Below, piece after piece: positions 7,341-16,438 of a DNA stretch of 64,000 nt. Both the position numbers and the translations under genes were made by a program. The stretch is from Winogradskyella flava (lineage in GTDB: Bacteria; Bacteroidota; Bacteroidia; Flavobacteriales; Flavobacteriaceae): positions 62,001 to 126,000 of the forward strand of contig NZ_JACLCP010000004.1 in assembly GCF_014243395.1 (NCBI RefSeq), in the 5' to 3' direction. How positions within the stretch are numbered: position 1 is the first letter of the stretch; each line of letters starts with the position of its first letter. The notes beneath the pieces were generated by a model, which worked only from the letters and a program-made list of their open reading frames with translations, made no database searches and was not told where the DNA came from.

Positions 7341-8315
7341 ATGAGTTTTTTTAAAAAAATATTCTCTTCTGAAAAGAAAGAGACCTTAGATAAAGGTTTA
7401 GAGAAATCTAAATCTTCATTTTTCAATAAATTAAATAAAGCTGTTGCAGGAAAGTCTAAGGTAGATGACGACGTTTTAGATAATCTTGAAGAAGTTTTAG
7501 TGACTAGCGATGTTGGCGTTAATACAACACTTAAAGTTATAGAACGCATTGAAGAGCGTGTTGCTAAAGATAAATACCTTGGTACTTCTGAACTCAATCA
7601 AATTCTTAGGGAAGAAATAGCAGGCTTATTATCGGAAACAAATTCTGGGGAAGATACCGATTATACAATTCCAGAGTTGCCAGCTCAAGATAATGGTAAA
7701 AAAACGCCTTATGTCCTAATGGTCGTTGGTGTTAATGGAGTTGGAAAAACTACAACTATTGGTAAGCTGGCTTATCAGTTTAAAAAGAAAGGTCTCAACG
7801 TTGTTTTAGGCGCTGCAGACACCTTTAGGGCAGCTGCAATAGATCAACTGCAAGTTTGGGCAGATCGTGTAGATGTACCAATGATAAAACAAGAAATGGG
7901 CTCTGATCCGGCTTCTGTCGCTTTTGATGCCTTGCAATCTGGTGTTAATCAAGACGCTGATGTTATTATTATAGATACTGCTGGTCGCTTACATAATAAG
8001 GTGAACTTAATGAACGAGTTGTCCAAAGTAAAACGTGTCATGCAAAAGGTCGTCGGTGACGCACCACATGATGTATTGTTAGTGCTTGATGGTTCTACTG
8101 GACAGAATGCCTTTGAACAAGCCAAACAGTTCACGGCAGCGACTGAAGTAACATCTTTAGCGGTAACCAAATTAGACGGAACAGCAAAAGGTGGCGTCGT
8201 CATAGGTATTTCCGATCAATTTCAAATTCCAGTAAAATATATTGGTGTAGGTGAGGGTATTGAAGATTTACAAGTTTTTAATAAGTATGAGTTTGTGGAT
8301 TCTTTTTTTAAATAA
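7341..8315 (+). CDS. ftsY: Signal recognition particle receptor FtsY
   Basis: The 324-residue protein is the SRP GTPase FtsY. It has a short basic/acidic N-terminal region, the N domain, and a G domain with VGVNGVGKTTT (P-loop), DTFRAAA, DTAGR and TKLDGTAKGG. It binds Ffh on the membrane and delivers nascent chains to the translocon. I chose the ATG at 7341 (MSFFKKIF), the usual start in this phylum; an upstream TTG at 7314 would add nine unrelated residues. The N-terminal acidic A domain is minimal compared with enterobacteria. Confidence 0.97.
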   Translation: MSFFKKIFSSEKKETLDKGLEKSKSSFFNKLNKAVAGKSKVDDDVLDNLEEVLVTSDVGVNTTLKVIERIEERVAKDKYLGTSELNQILREEIAGLLSETNSGEDTDYTIPELPAQDNGKKTPYVLMVVGVNGVGKTTTIGKLAYQFKKKGLNVVLGAADTFRAAAIDQLQVWADRVDVPMIKQEMGSDPASVAFDALQSGVNQDADVIIIDTAGRLHNKVNLMNELSKVKRVMQKVVGDAPHDVLLVLDGSTGQNAFEQAKQFTAATEVTSLAVTKLDGTAKGGVVIGISDQFQIPVKYIGVGEGIEDLQVFNKYEFVDSFFK

Positions 8316-8420
8316 TCACAGAGAAACAGCTTTGTAATAATTCTTAGACCCCACAGATTTTGAAACCTCTGATGTCTTCTTTTTGTAACTGGTTTCGTAT
8401 TTTTATAGAAAATACTAACC

Positions 8421-10097
8421 ATGCGATATATTATCTTTCTATTTACTTTCCTTTTTGTTTTTTCATGCAAAAACACTACAACTTCAGATTCTAAGACGTC
8501 CAAAGAAACATCCGAAACTGATATTGACAACGCAGAAGCTGATAATGATTCTGACTTAAGTGCCATCTCAACAAAGGATTTTAGGGAGTTCAAGGTATTG
8601 GATTCGAAAAATTTAACCAATTCAGAGATTTGGTCTGAAATTAACCCACAACTCGAAGACTTCACAGAAGCAGAGTATGAGCGCTTAAAGCCTTTGATTT
8701 TGGAACAGGATATTCCAGCACTTCAAAAGTATATCGCAGATGGAACATTCAATTATCAAGAGTTAACGAAGTTCTATTTGTATCGCATTAGGAAGTTTGA
8801 TCGTGAAAATCCACTATCCTTAAACTCAGTTATTGCCATCAACCCAGATGTAATAAAGGAAGCTCAGAAGCTTGATACTGACGATAATTCAAATGCGATC
8901 CATCCAATTTTTGGCATGCCAATTTTACTTAAAGATAATATCAATGCTTCAGGAATGGTAACAACTGCTGGTGCGGTAGCTTTAAAAGATAATATGGTAG
9001 ATGATGCTTTTATCGTAAAGCAGTTAAAATCTAAAGGTGCTTTGATTTTGGGTAAAGCCAACCTGAGTGAATGGGCGTATTTCTTTTGCGGTGATTGCCC
9101 AAGTGGCTATTCCGCAGTTGGTGGTCAGACTTTAAACCCTTATGGACGACGTATTATTGACACAGGTGGCTCTAGTTCTGGAAGTGGTGTAGCAGCTTCG
9201 GCTAATTTTGCTGCAGCAACTATCGGAAGTGAAACCGCAGGTTCTATTTTATCGCCCGCAAGTCAGAATTCGGTGGTTGGACTAAAACCCACTATAGGTT
9301 TAGTGAGTCGCAGTGGTATTGTTCCAATTTCTTCGACCTTGGATACCGCAGGACCAATAACAAGAACGGTGATGGATAACGCCATTGTTATGGACGCTAT
9401 TTTTGGTGAAGACCAATCCGATGAAAAATCGTTTATGATTATGTGGGAATCTGGCTTTTATACGAAAGACTTAAAGAGTACTAGCCTTAAAGGCAAACGT
9501 TTTGGAGCGCCAAAACGCTTTTTGGAAGACACATTGTATGCTAATGCGCTGAGTGTTTTAAAGCAACAAGGTGCTGAAATTGTAGAAATTGAAGAGGAAA
9601 AATTAGAATTACCTAATTTTATTAGACTGTTGAATTTAGATATGAAAAAAGATTTACCGGCGTATATGGACAACTATGCAAATAAGGATATTTCATTAAG
9701 AACAGTCTCAGACGTTATAGATTTTAACTTAAAAGACTCACTTAAAGTCATGCCTTATGGACAAAAGTTATTTCAAGGTATTGCAGACGATACTGGAGAT
9801 GCCAATTATCTAGAGCGTGTAAAGGACACCTTAAGCACAAATGGAAAGCAGTATTTTGATGTACCAATGAAAGCTCATAATTTAGATGGCTTTTTATCTA
9901 TTAACAATAGACACGCTGCGTTTGCTGCAGTCGCAGAATATCCAGCTCTAACGGTCCCTATGGGTTATACAGGAGAGGGTGTCCCAAAAGGTCTGACCTT
10001 TATTGGAAGACGACTCCAAGAAAAGCAATTGTTAGAATGGGCCTATGTTTACGAACAAGCCTCAAAGGCCAGAGTAGCTCCAAAAGATTATAATTAG
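8421..10097 (+). CDS. Amidase-signature family lipoprotein
   Basis: The 558-residue protein has a lipoprotein signal (FVFSC, Cys16) and an acidic linker, then an amidase signature domain. The catalytic triad is visible as Lys in LLKDNI, the cis-Ser in GGSSSGSG, and the nucleophilic Ser in ETAGS. Members hydrolyse carboxylic amides such as amino-acid or peptide amides. Because of the lipid anchor it should act at the cell envelope. Its last 4 bases overlap the last 4 of the convergent serine hydrolase gene. The substrate is unknown. Confidence 0.92.
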   Translation: MRYIIFLFTFLFVFSCKNTTTSDSKTSKETSETDIDNAEADNDSDLSAISTKDFREFKVLDSKNLTNSEIWSEINPQLEDFTEAEYERLKPLILEQDIPALQKYIADGTFNYQELTKFYLYRIRKFDRENPLSLNSVIAINPDVIKEAQKLDTDDNSNAIHPIFGMPILLKDNINASGMVTTAGAVALKDNMVDDAFIVKQLKSKGALILGKANLSEWAYFFCGDCPSGYSAVGGQTLNPYGRRIIDTGGSSSGSGVAASANFAAATIGSETAGSILSPASQNSVVGLKPTIGLVSRSGIVPISSTLDTAGPITRTVMDNAIVMDAIFGEDQSDEKSFMIMWESGFYTKDLKSTSLKGKRFGAPKRFLEDTLYANALSVLKQQGAEIVEIEEEKLELPNFIRLLNLDMKKDLPAYMDNYANKDISLRTVSDVIDFNLKDSLKVMPYGQKLFQGIADDTGDANYLERVKDTLSTNGKQYFDVPMKAHNLDGFLSINNRHAAFAAVAEYPALTVPMGYTGEGVPKGLTFIGRRLQEKQLLEWAYVYEQASKARVAPKDYN

Positions 10098-11167
10098 TCG
10101 ATTAAGGCATTAATACGCAACCACAATTGGTCATCAAAATCAGATAATGCAAAATTGTCATCATCTGCGGCATTACCCATGCGTATAACAACCAATTTTT
10201 TACTAGGTATTATATAGATTTTCTGATCATTTCGACCTAATGCACAATACATATCAATAGGAGCATTAGGAACTAAAGAACCGTTAAATTGAATCTGTGT
10301 TTGAGGTAGTCTATAACTCGACTTTCCGTTTAACCACCACATGTAGCCATATGATTCATTTAAATTTTGCGATGTATTAGTAGCGTCGTTTAAATAATCA
10401 GAAGGTAATAATTGTTCACTTTCCCATTTTCCATCGGCATAAATTAATAGCCCGAATCTAGCCATACTCCGTGTGGTACTCCAGTAAACATTAAAATCAT
10501 TATTCTGAATCCACGAACCTGTCATTCCGATTCTATTTTTTAATTTAACATTAAAATAATTGGACCACGATTGATTACTTGCTGCAGAAACAACATCCTG
10601 AAGTTTTGCATAAACGTTATGATATGCCCAACGGTCACCAGCGTCCGCAATATATTGAAGGTTAGATGGTGAAATATTATCACCTAAACTGTCATCTAAA
10701 CCAGAATTCATAGATAGTAAATTCTTGCAGGTGATTAAATCTTCTTTTTCTAGTGGAGCACTAGTCCAACCTGTACCTATATGATCTGATACTTTGTCAT
10801 TTATATTTAGCAACCTTTCTTCTTGGGCAATTCCTGTAACAGCAGTAGTTAATGTTTTACCAGCACTTGCCCAATACCAAGGCGACGTATTGGTGTGTCC
10901 ATCAAAATATTCCTCTACGACAATTTTCCCCTCGTGTAAAATGATAAAACTTTTGCTATTTTTTAGCTCTAAAAAATCTAATAATGATTGTAATTGGTCT
11001 TGATTCCAGTTTAATTCCGTAACTGTTTTAGTTTCCCATATATCAGAATTTATCGGTGGGAAATACAGGGATTCTTCAGGATTAGGCTCAATCGCATCAT
11101 CGTTAGATGAACATGAAAAAGTAATAAGAGAGCTCAAGATTAAGTAGGTTAATCGTATGGTTTTCAT
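10094..11167 (-). CDS. Beta-lactamase-fold serine hydrolase lipoprotein
   Basis: The 357-residue protein has a lipoprotein signal (LITFSC, Cys19) and the class C beta-lactamase/esterase fold. The nucleophile motif S101-A-G-K104 and the YHN motif are intact, so it is probably active. The C-terminal GRNDQKIYIIP segment is like that of 6-aminohexanoate-dimer hydrolase relatives. It likely hydrolyses an ester or amide in the periplasm. It is a different subgroup from the three serine hydrolases at 19-24 kb. Confidence 0.88.
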   Translation of the reverse strand: MKTIRLTYLILSSLITFSCSSNDDAIEPNPEESLYFPPINSDIWETKTVTELNWNQDQLQSLLDFLELKNSKSFIILHEGKIVVEEYFDGHTNTSPWYWASAGKTLTTAVTGIAQEERLLNINDKVSDHIGTGWTSAPLEKEDLITCKNLLSMNSGLDDSLGDNISPSNLQYIADAGDRWAYHNVYAKLQDVVSAASNQSWSNYFNVKLKNRIGMTGSWIQNNDFNVYWSTTRSMARFGLLIYADGKWESEQLLPSDYLNDATNTSQNLNESYGYMWWLNGKSSYRLPQTQIQFNGSLVPNAPIDMYCALGRNDQKIYIIPSKKLVVIRMGNAADDDNFALSDFDDQLWLRINALID

Positions 11168-11220
11168 GATAAAAGTTTTATTTAAGACCCTTAAATATAA
11201 TAAAGGTTTAATTTACGTTG

Positions 11221-11228
11221 TATCTTTG
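11221..11228 (+). promoter_or_regulatory. Putative -7 promoter element of rimO
   Basis: TATCTTTG matches TAnnTTTG and lies 18 bases before the rimO ATG at 11247. No clear -33 TTG is seen. Confidence 0.5.
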
Positions 11229-11246
11229 CAAACTTATTTATAAAAC

Positions 11247-12551
11247 ATGAGAACTAAGACACTTAAAAAGAATCGCATTAATGTTGTCACACTTGGTTGC
11301 AGTAAAAATATTTACGACAGCGAAGTATTGATGGGGCAGTTAAAAGCTAGTGGTAAGGATGTGGTTCATGAGCAAGAAGGCAATGTAGTGGTTATTAATA
11401 CCTGTGGATTTATAAATAATGCGAAAGAAGAAAGTGTGAATACGATTCTTGAGTATATGCAAAAAAAGGAAGATGGTGAGGTGGATAAAGTTTTTGTAAC
11501 AGGATGTTTAAGTGAACGCTATAAACCGGATTTACAAAAAGAAATTCCAAATGTCGATCAATATTTTGGGACTACAGAACTGCCAAGCCTTTTAAAAGCA
11601 CTTGGTGCGGATTATAAGCACGAATTAATAGGCGAGCGTTTAACAACGACTCCAAAGAATTACGCCTATTTAAAAATAGCAGAAGGTTGTGACAGACCAT
11701 GTAGTTTCTGTGCTATTCCTTTAATGCGAGGAAAGCATAAGAGCACACCAATTGAAGAGATTGTTATAGAAGCAGAGAAGTTAGCTGCTAATGGTGTTAA
11801 GGAACTGATCCTAATTGCTCAGGATTTAACCTATTATGGACTAGATCTTTACAAAAAACGTAACCTTGCTGAATTACTAGAACATCTAGTAAAGGTTGAT
11901 GGTATTGAATGGATTCGATTACATTATGCTTTTCCGACAGGATTTCCAATGGAGGTCTTAGATGTTATGAATCGAGAACCAAAGATTTGTAATTATTTAG
12001 ATATTCCTTTACAGCATATTTCTGATTCTATTTTGAAGAGTATGCGTCGTGGAACAACTAAAGAGAAGACTACAAAATTACTTAAAGCGTTTAGAGCTAA
12101 GGTTCCAGAAATGACTATTAGAACCACATTGATTGTTGGTTATCCTGGTGAGACCGAAGAAGATTTCGAAACCCTTAGGGATTGGGTAAAGGAAATGCGT
12201 TTTGAGCGCTTAGGTTGCTTTACCTATTCGCATGAAGAAAATACGCATGCTTACAATCTTGAAGATGATGTGCCCGAGGATGTTAAAATCCAACGTGCTA
12301 ATGAGATTATGGAAATCCAATCTCAAATTTCATGGGAGTTGAACCATGCAAAAATAGGGCAGGAGTTTAAAGTAGTCATTGATCGCAAAGAGGGTAATTA
12401 TTTTGTGGGTCGTACAGAATATGATTCTCCAGATGTCGATAACGAAGTGTTGATCGATGCTACTAAGACTTATTTGAAAACAGGCGAGTTTGCTACGATA
12501 AAAGTTATTGAAGCTGAAGACTTTGACTTATATGGTGAGGTCATTAGCTAA
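11247..12551 (+). CDS. rimO: Ribosomal protein S12 methylthiotransferase RimO
   Basis: The 434-residue protein has the MTTase architecture. An N-terminal UPF0004 domain carries cluster cysteines C18, C53 and C87, a radical SAM domain carries C148xxxC152xxC155, and a C-terminal TRAM domain follows. RimO adds a methylthio group to an aspartate of ribosomal protein S12 using SAM and an auxiliary iron-sulfur cluster. The radical SAM segment (GCDRPCSFCAIPLMRGKHKS) fits RimO better than the tRNA enzyme MiaB. It is transcribed alone. Confidence 0.96.
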   Translation: MRTKTLKKNRINVVTLGCSKNIYDSEVLMGQLKASGKDVVHEQEGNVVVINTCGFINNAKEESVNTILEYMQKKEDGEVDKVFVTGCLSERYKPDLQKEIPNVDQYFGTTELPSLLKALGADYKHELIGERLTTTPKNYAYLKIAEGCDRPCSFCAIPLMRGKHKSTPIEEIVIEAEKLAANGVKELILIAQDLTYYGLDLYKKRNLAELLEHLVKVDGIEWIRLHYAFPTGFPMEVLDVMNREPKICNYLDIPLQHISDSILKSMRRGTTKEKTTKLLKAFRAKVPEMTIRTTLIVGYPGETEEDFETLRDWVKEMRFERLGCFTYSHEENTHAYNLEDDVPEDVKIQRANEIMEIQSQISWELNHAKIGQEFKVVIDRKEGNYFVGRTEYDSPDVDNEVLIDATKTYLKTGEFATIKVIEAEDFDLYGEVIS

Positions 12552-12729
12552 AATCAAATTAAGTCTTATTTAATTAAAGATCTTTCAACTTACCATCTCG
12601 AATACGAATATGGATTGAAACTCTACGAATATTGATTCTGGTTTATCAGTTTGTAGATTTTTATACTTTATTTCTCATCTTTATATCTTTTAGCGGCAAT
12701 TAATTATGTAATTGTTGTTTATAAATAGT

Positions 12730-14925
12730 ATGATTATGCGAATGAACTTTTTAAAATCACTTTTACTTCTTTCTATTTTAATTTTTAGCTCAGTAGTTAT
12801 TGCTCAGAATAAGGTTATTGATAGTCTTAAGTTTGAGTTGCAAATTCATACTGAAAAAGATACTATTCGTATGCAGATTCTTAATGATTTAGCGTACTAT
12901 AACTATTTAAATCATACGGAAGAAGCATTAGATTATGCCGAGAGGGCTGCTAGTTTAGCAGATGAAATAAATTCGATCAAGGGCAAGGGGCAAAGTCATT
13001 ATATGAAAGGCATTTCTTATGTGCAACTTGATAACTATAATGCCGCCATAGACAACTTTAATGCCGCGATTGAAATTTTCATCTCTTTAGATTATTTGAA
13101 AGGTTTGGCAGGATGTAATAATGCTTTGGGCGTACTTTATCATTACCAAGGTGATTTACCAAAAGCCATTGGATATTTCCAAAAAGCAATGACTCTTGAA
13201 AAGAGATTGAAAATAAAGGAAAACATTCCTAATTACCTCCACAATATCGCAAGTTTATATGCGGATTTAGGGAACTATGAAGATGCCTTTATCAATTTTG
13301 AAAAAGCACTGTCTATTTTTAGAGAAAATAATAATCGATCAGGTATGCTTAATTGCTGGAATGCTATGGCCCTAGCTTATGTGGATCAAGGTAATTATCC
13401 TGTTGCTTTGACATATCACAATAAGTCTTTAGAAGCCGCAGAAAAAACAAAAGATTCTTCTAGTATTTTTATATCCTTTCATAATATCGGTAACCTTTAT
13501 AAACAAAAGGGCAACTATGATAAGGCATTAGATTTGTACAATAGGGCATTGAGCATGAAACAGTCTCAAGAGAGTTTAAGGAATGTAATGGCTATTAAAA
13601 ATAGTATGGGAGGGCTTTACCTTGAAAAAAAAGACTATAATAAGGCTACCATACTTATTAAAGAATCTCTAGCACTTAGTAGAGAAATCAATGATCAAGG
13701 TCTTGAGGCTATTTGTCTAATTAACCTAGGCCACATTTATGTTGAAAATAAAAACTACCCTAAAGCCTTAAATTATTACAAAGAAGCTAATGAGATTACC
13801 ATTATTAGTCAAAAAAGACATGATCTGATTCATTCACATTTGGGCTTAGCAGATGTTTATTTACAAACAAATAATCAAGAGTTGGCTTTAAGTAATGCAA
13901 ATATAGCGGTTGAACTTGCAAATAAACATCAATATTTAGTGCATGAAAAAAATGCTTATGATTTACTTTCGAAAATCTATAAAAAAACTAGTAATTATGA
14001 AAAAGCCCTTCAAAGTCATGAACACTTTAAAAGACTAGATGACAGTATTTTCAACAAAGAAAACATAGAAAAAATTACCCAATTAGAGTATGAGTATAAG
14101 TACAAGCAAGCCTTAGACTCAGCGAAAATTAAAGAATTAAAACTTACCAAAACGGTACAGACTACGTCGCAAGATCTTGAGAAATCGCAACGAAATTATT
14201 TATTAGCGGTTATTGGTGTGCTTTTGCTTTCAATTCTGCTGGGTGCTATAGTTTTTTATCAAAAACTTAAAAACGCTAAATCAAAAACACAGAACGCCAT
14301 TATGGAGCAAAAGCTATTACGCTCACAAATGACACCGCATTTTATCTTTAATTCGCTGTCCGTATTACAAGGTATGATCTTAAACAAGGAAGAAAAGAAG
14401 TCGGTGCATTACCTTTCCAAATTTTCCAAATTATTGCGCATTACTTTAGAAAACTCGAGAGATAAAACAGTATTATTATCGCAGGAACTAACTGCAGTTC
14501 AAGATTACTTAGCCCTTCAGAATTTAGAGAATGATGCTTATAAATGTACTATACTTGTAGAGGATTCAATAGATATTCCATCTTTTGAAATTCCTCCAAT
14601 GCTTATTCAGCCGTTTGTGGAAAATGCTATTGAGCATGCATTTGTAAATCAAATAGACGATCGAAAAATTGACATTCGTTTAATGTATATAGATAAGAAG
14701 TTGATTTGTACAATTGCAGATAATGGAATAGGAATTAACTCTAAAAGAGCAACTAATAATAAAAGTAAAAATTCTCTAGCAACGACAATTACTTCAGAAC
14801 GCTTAAAGGTACTATCCAAAGATTATAATATGGAAGGATCGGTAACTATCGAAGATAGAGCAAAACATGATAAAAAAGGAACATTGGTGACTTTGGTTAT
14901 TCCTCATAAAATAAATGCTGTATAA
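12730..14925 (+). CDS. TPR sensor histidine kinase, LytS/YehU type
   Basis: The roughly 731-residue protein has a signal peptide and several tetratricopeptide repeats (about residues 40-430, e.g. GDLPKAIGYFQKAM, GNYDKALDLYNRAL). A coiled coil and one membrane helix near residue 495 follow (YLLAVIGVLLLSILLGAIVF). Next come the His_kinase domain with the phospho-histidine in QMTPHFIFNSL, and an ATPase domain with QPFVENAIEHAF and DNGIGI. The TPR part is predicted to be periplasmic and to sense proteins or envelope state. The ATG at 12730 was preferred to TTG at 12712; ATGs at 12736 and 12742 are also possible. It overlaps its response regulator by one base. Confidence 0.93.
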   Translation: MIMRMNFLKSLLLLSILIFSSVVIAQNKVIDSLKFELQIHTEKDTIRMQILNDLAYYNYLNHTEEALDYAERAASLADEINSIKGKGQSHYMKGISYVQLDNYNAAIDNFNAAIEIFISLDYLKGLAGCNNALGVLYHYQGDLPKAIGYFQKAMTLEKRLKIKENIPNYLHNIASLYADLGNYEDAFINFEKALSIFRENNNRSGMLNCWNAMALAYVDQGNYPVALTYHNKSLEAAEKTKDSSSIFISFHNIGNLYKQKGNYDKALDLYNRALSMKQSQESLRNVMAIKNSMGGLYLEKKDYNKATILIKESLALSREINDQGLEAICLINLGHIYVENKNYPKALNYYKEANEITIISQKRHDLIHSHLGLADVYLQTNNQELALSNANIAVELANKHQYLVHEKNAYDLLSKIYKKTSNYEKALQSHEHFKRLDDSIFNKENIEKITQLEYEYKYKQALDSAKIKELKLTKTVQTTSQDLEKSQRNYLLAVIGVLLLSILLGAIVFYQKLKNAKSKTQNAIMEQKLLRSQMTPHFIFNSLSVLQGMILNKEEKKSVHYLSKFSKLLRITLENSRDKTVLLSQELTAVQDYLALQNLENDAYKCTILVEDSIDIPSFEIPPMLIQPFVENAIEHAFVNQIDDRKIDIRLMYIDKKLICTIADNGIGINSKRATNNKSKNSLATTITSERLKVLSKDYNMEGSVTIEDRAKHDKKGTLVTLVIPHKINAV

Positions 14926-15662
14926 TGAAGACATTACTGGTTGAAGACAAATCCTATATTAGAAAAGGCCTACTTAATTTATTAAGTTCAATAGCAAGCG
15001 ATATCGAAGTCATTGGAGAATGTGCCTCCGTTAAAGAAGCTATAGTAGTCACAAACGCCTGCAAACCAGATTTAATTTTTCTGGACATTAATCTTACTGA
15101 TGGCAATGCTTTTGATTTTTTAGAACAAACAGAAAACTTAGATTTTAAAATTATTTTTATTACGGCTTATGAAGAGTACGCACTTAAAGCATTAAAAATA
15201 GGAGCAGTAGATTATATTCTAAAACCAGTAGATATAAAGGACCTAGAGCTTGCTTTAGAAAAGGTTAAAAATTTGCCTATTGCCAAACAAAAACAACAAA
15301 TACAAACTGCAAAATCCGTTTGGAACGATGACGAATCCAAGTTAATTTTATCGCTCCATGATACTTTTCAGGTCATAGATTTAAATGAACTGATGTACTG
15401 CGAATCAGACAAAGGTTATACGTCTTTTTATTGCGGTGATGGTAAAAAACACGTCGTTTCAAAAACCTTAAAAACTTTTGAAGATCAACTCAGTACGGCT
15501 AATTTTACACGGCCACATCAATCGTTTATGGTGAACTTATCATTTATAGATAAATACGACAAGTCCGGAATTATTCATTTAAAAAACGGCAAAAAAATAC
15601 CGGTCTCTTCAAGAAAAAAAGAGCAATTTGTAAAAGCTTTTTTAACTATAAACACAGATTAA
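14925..15662 (+). CDS. LytTR-family response regulator
   Basis: The 245-residue protein has an N-terminal receiver domain with the phospho-acceptor Asp in LIFLDINL, the switch Thr in FITAYEEYA and the Lys in ILKPV. A C-terminal LytTR DNA-binding domain follows (MYCESDKGYTSFY, RPHQSFMVNL, KIPVSSRKK). It is the partner of the kinase gene, whose stop codon overlaps its ATG. The first acidic patch reads VEDK, so the second acidic residue of the usual DD/DE pair is shifted. Likely targets are the lipoprotein and repeat protein downstream. Confidence 0.94.
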   Translation: MKTLLVEDKSYIRKGLLNLLSSIASDIEVIGECASVKEAIVVTNACKPDLIFLDINLTDGNAFDFLEQTENLDFKIIFITAYEEYALKALKIGAVDYILKPVDIKDLELALEKVKNLPIAKQKQQIQTAKSVWNDDESKLILSLHDTFQVIDLNELMYCESDKGYTSFYCGDGKKHVVSKTLKTFEDQLSTANFTRPHQSFMVNLSFIDKYDKSGIIHLKNGKKIPVSSRKKEQFVKAFLTINTD

Positions 15663-15807
15663 ATACAAAAATATCAGCTGAAACTCATTTTTGTTACAGA
15701 TATTTCTTAAAACATCACGATTATTTATTTGTACCTACAAGAAATAGATTCTCTATTTTTTTATCTACTCTACTCATATACATTTATCCTATTAAGAGAT
15801 AAATACT

Positions 15808-16395
15808 ATGAAAAATTCATCTTCAAACTTAACCAGAGTAGGATTACTATTTGTATTGCTAGTGTTTTTTAAACTAGTGTCTTGTAGCAGTGGAACGCAC
15901 AGTCAGCCGGCAACCTCAGAAGGCTTCAAAGCTATAGAAAACGAGCTAAAAAAAAAGTTTGGTGACAACGCCTATTATACGGACTTAACCATTACCTATA
16001 ATAAATCAATTGGTAATATTATTGGAGTAACCGTTACAGAAGATCCCGAATCTTTAAAAATGGGGCAATGGAATTTAACCCAAGATACCTGGACCCAAAA
16101 TTCAGATATCACCATAGAAGTGCCTAAAGGCACCAAAGCAACCGATTATATGTTTCAGTTAGGCGAAACCATTAGTTTATCTCAATTAGGTGGATTAGTT
16201 GAACAATCAGTTCAAAAACTTAAGGACGATAAAGATCTTAAAAATCCAACCTTGAGCATTGCGTCTTTGAATTTTCCGGATAATGGAGATATTTCTAGAG
16301 CCGAATATATTATCAATCTCAAGCCAGATAATGGAGGCACCACATTCCGTTTTTACTATACACTAAATGGGGATCTTATTAAAATGGATTATTAA
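15808..16395 (+). CDS. Lipoprotein of unknown function
   Basis: The 195-residue protein has a lipoprotein signal (KLVSC, Cys27) followed by Ser/Thr-rich sequence. The mature part is a mixed alpha/beta domain with no family I recognise. It is predicted to be an envelope lipoprotein. It lies between the two-component system and a secreted BspA-like protein, all on the same strand, and ends 43 bases before the latter's ATG. This suggests a functional unit, which is inference. Confidence 0.75.
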   Translation: MKNSSSNLTRVGLLFVLLVFFKLVSCSSGTHSQPATSEGFKAIENELKKKFGDNAYYTDLTITYNKSIGNIIGVTVTEDPESLKMGQWNLTQDTWTQNSDITIEVPKGTKATDYMFQLGETISLSQLGGLVEQSVQKLKDDKDLKNPTLSIASLNFPDNGDISRAEYIINLKPDNGGTTFRFYYTLNGDLIKMDY

Positions 16396-16438
16396 AATCA
16401 ATTATAACAAATTTACTTTAACCTTAAAATCAAACAAA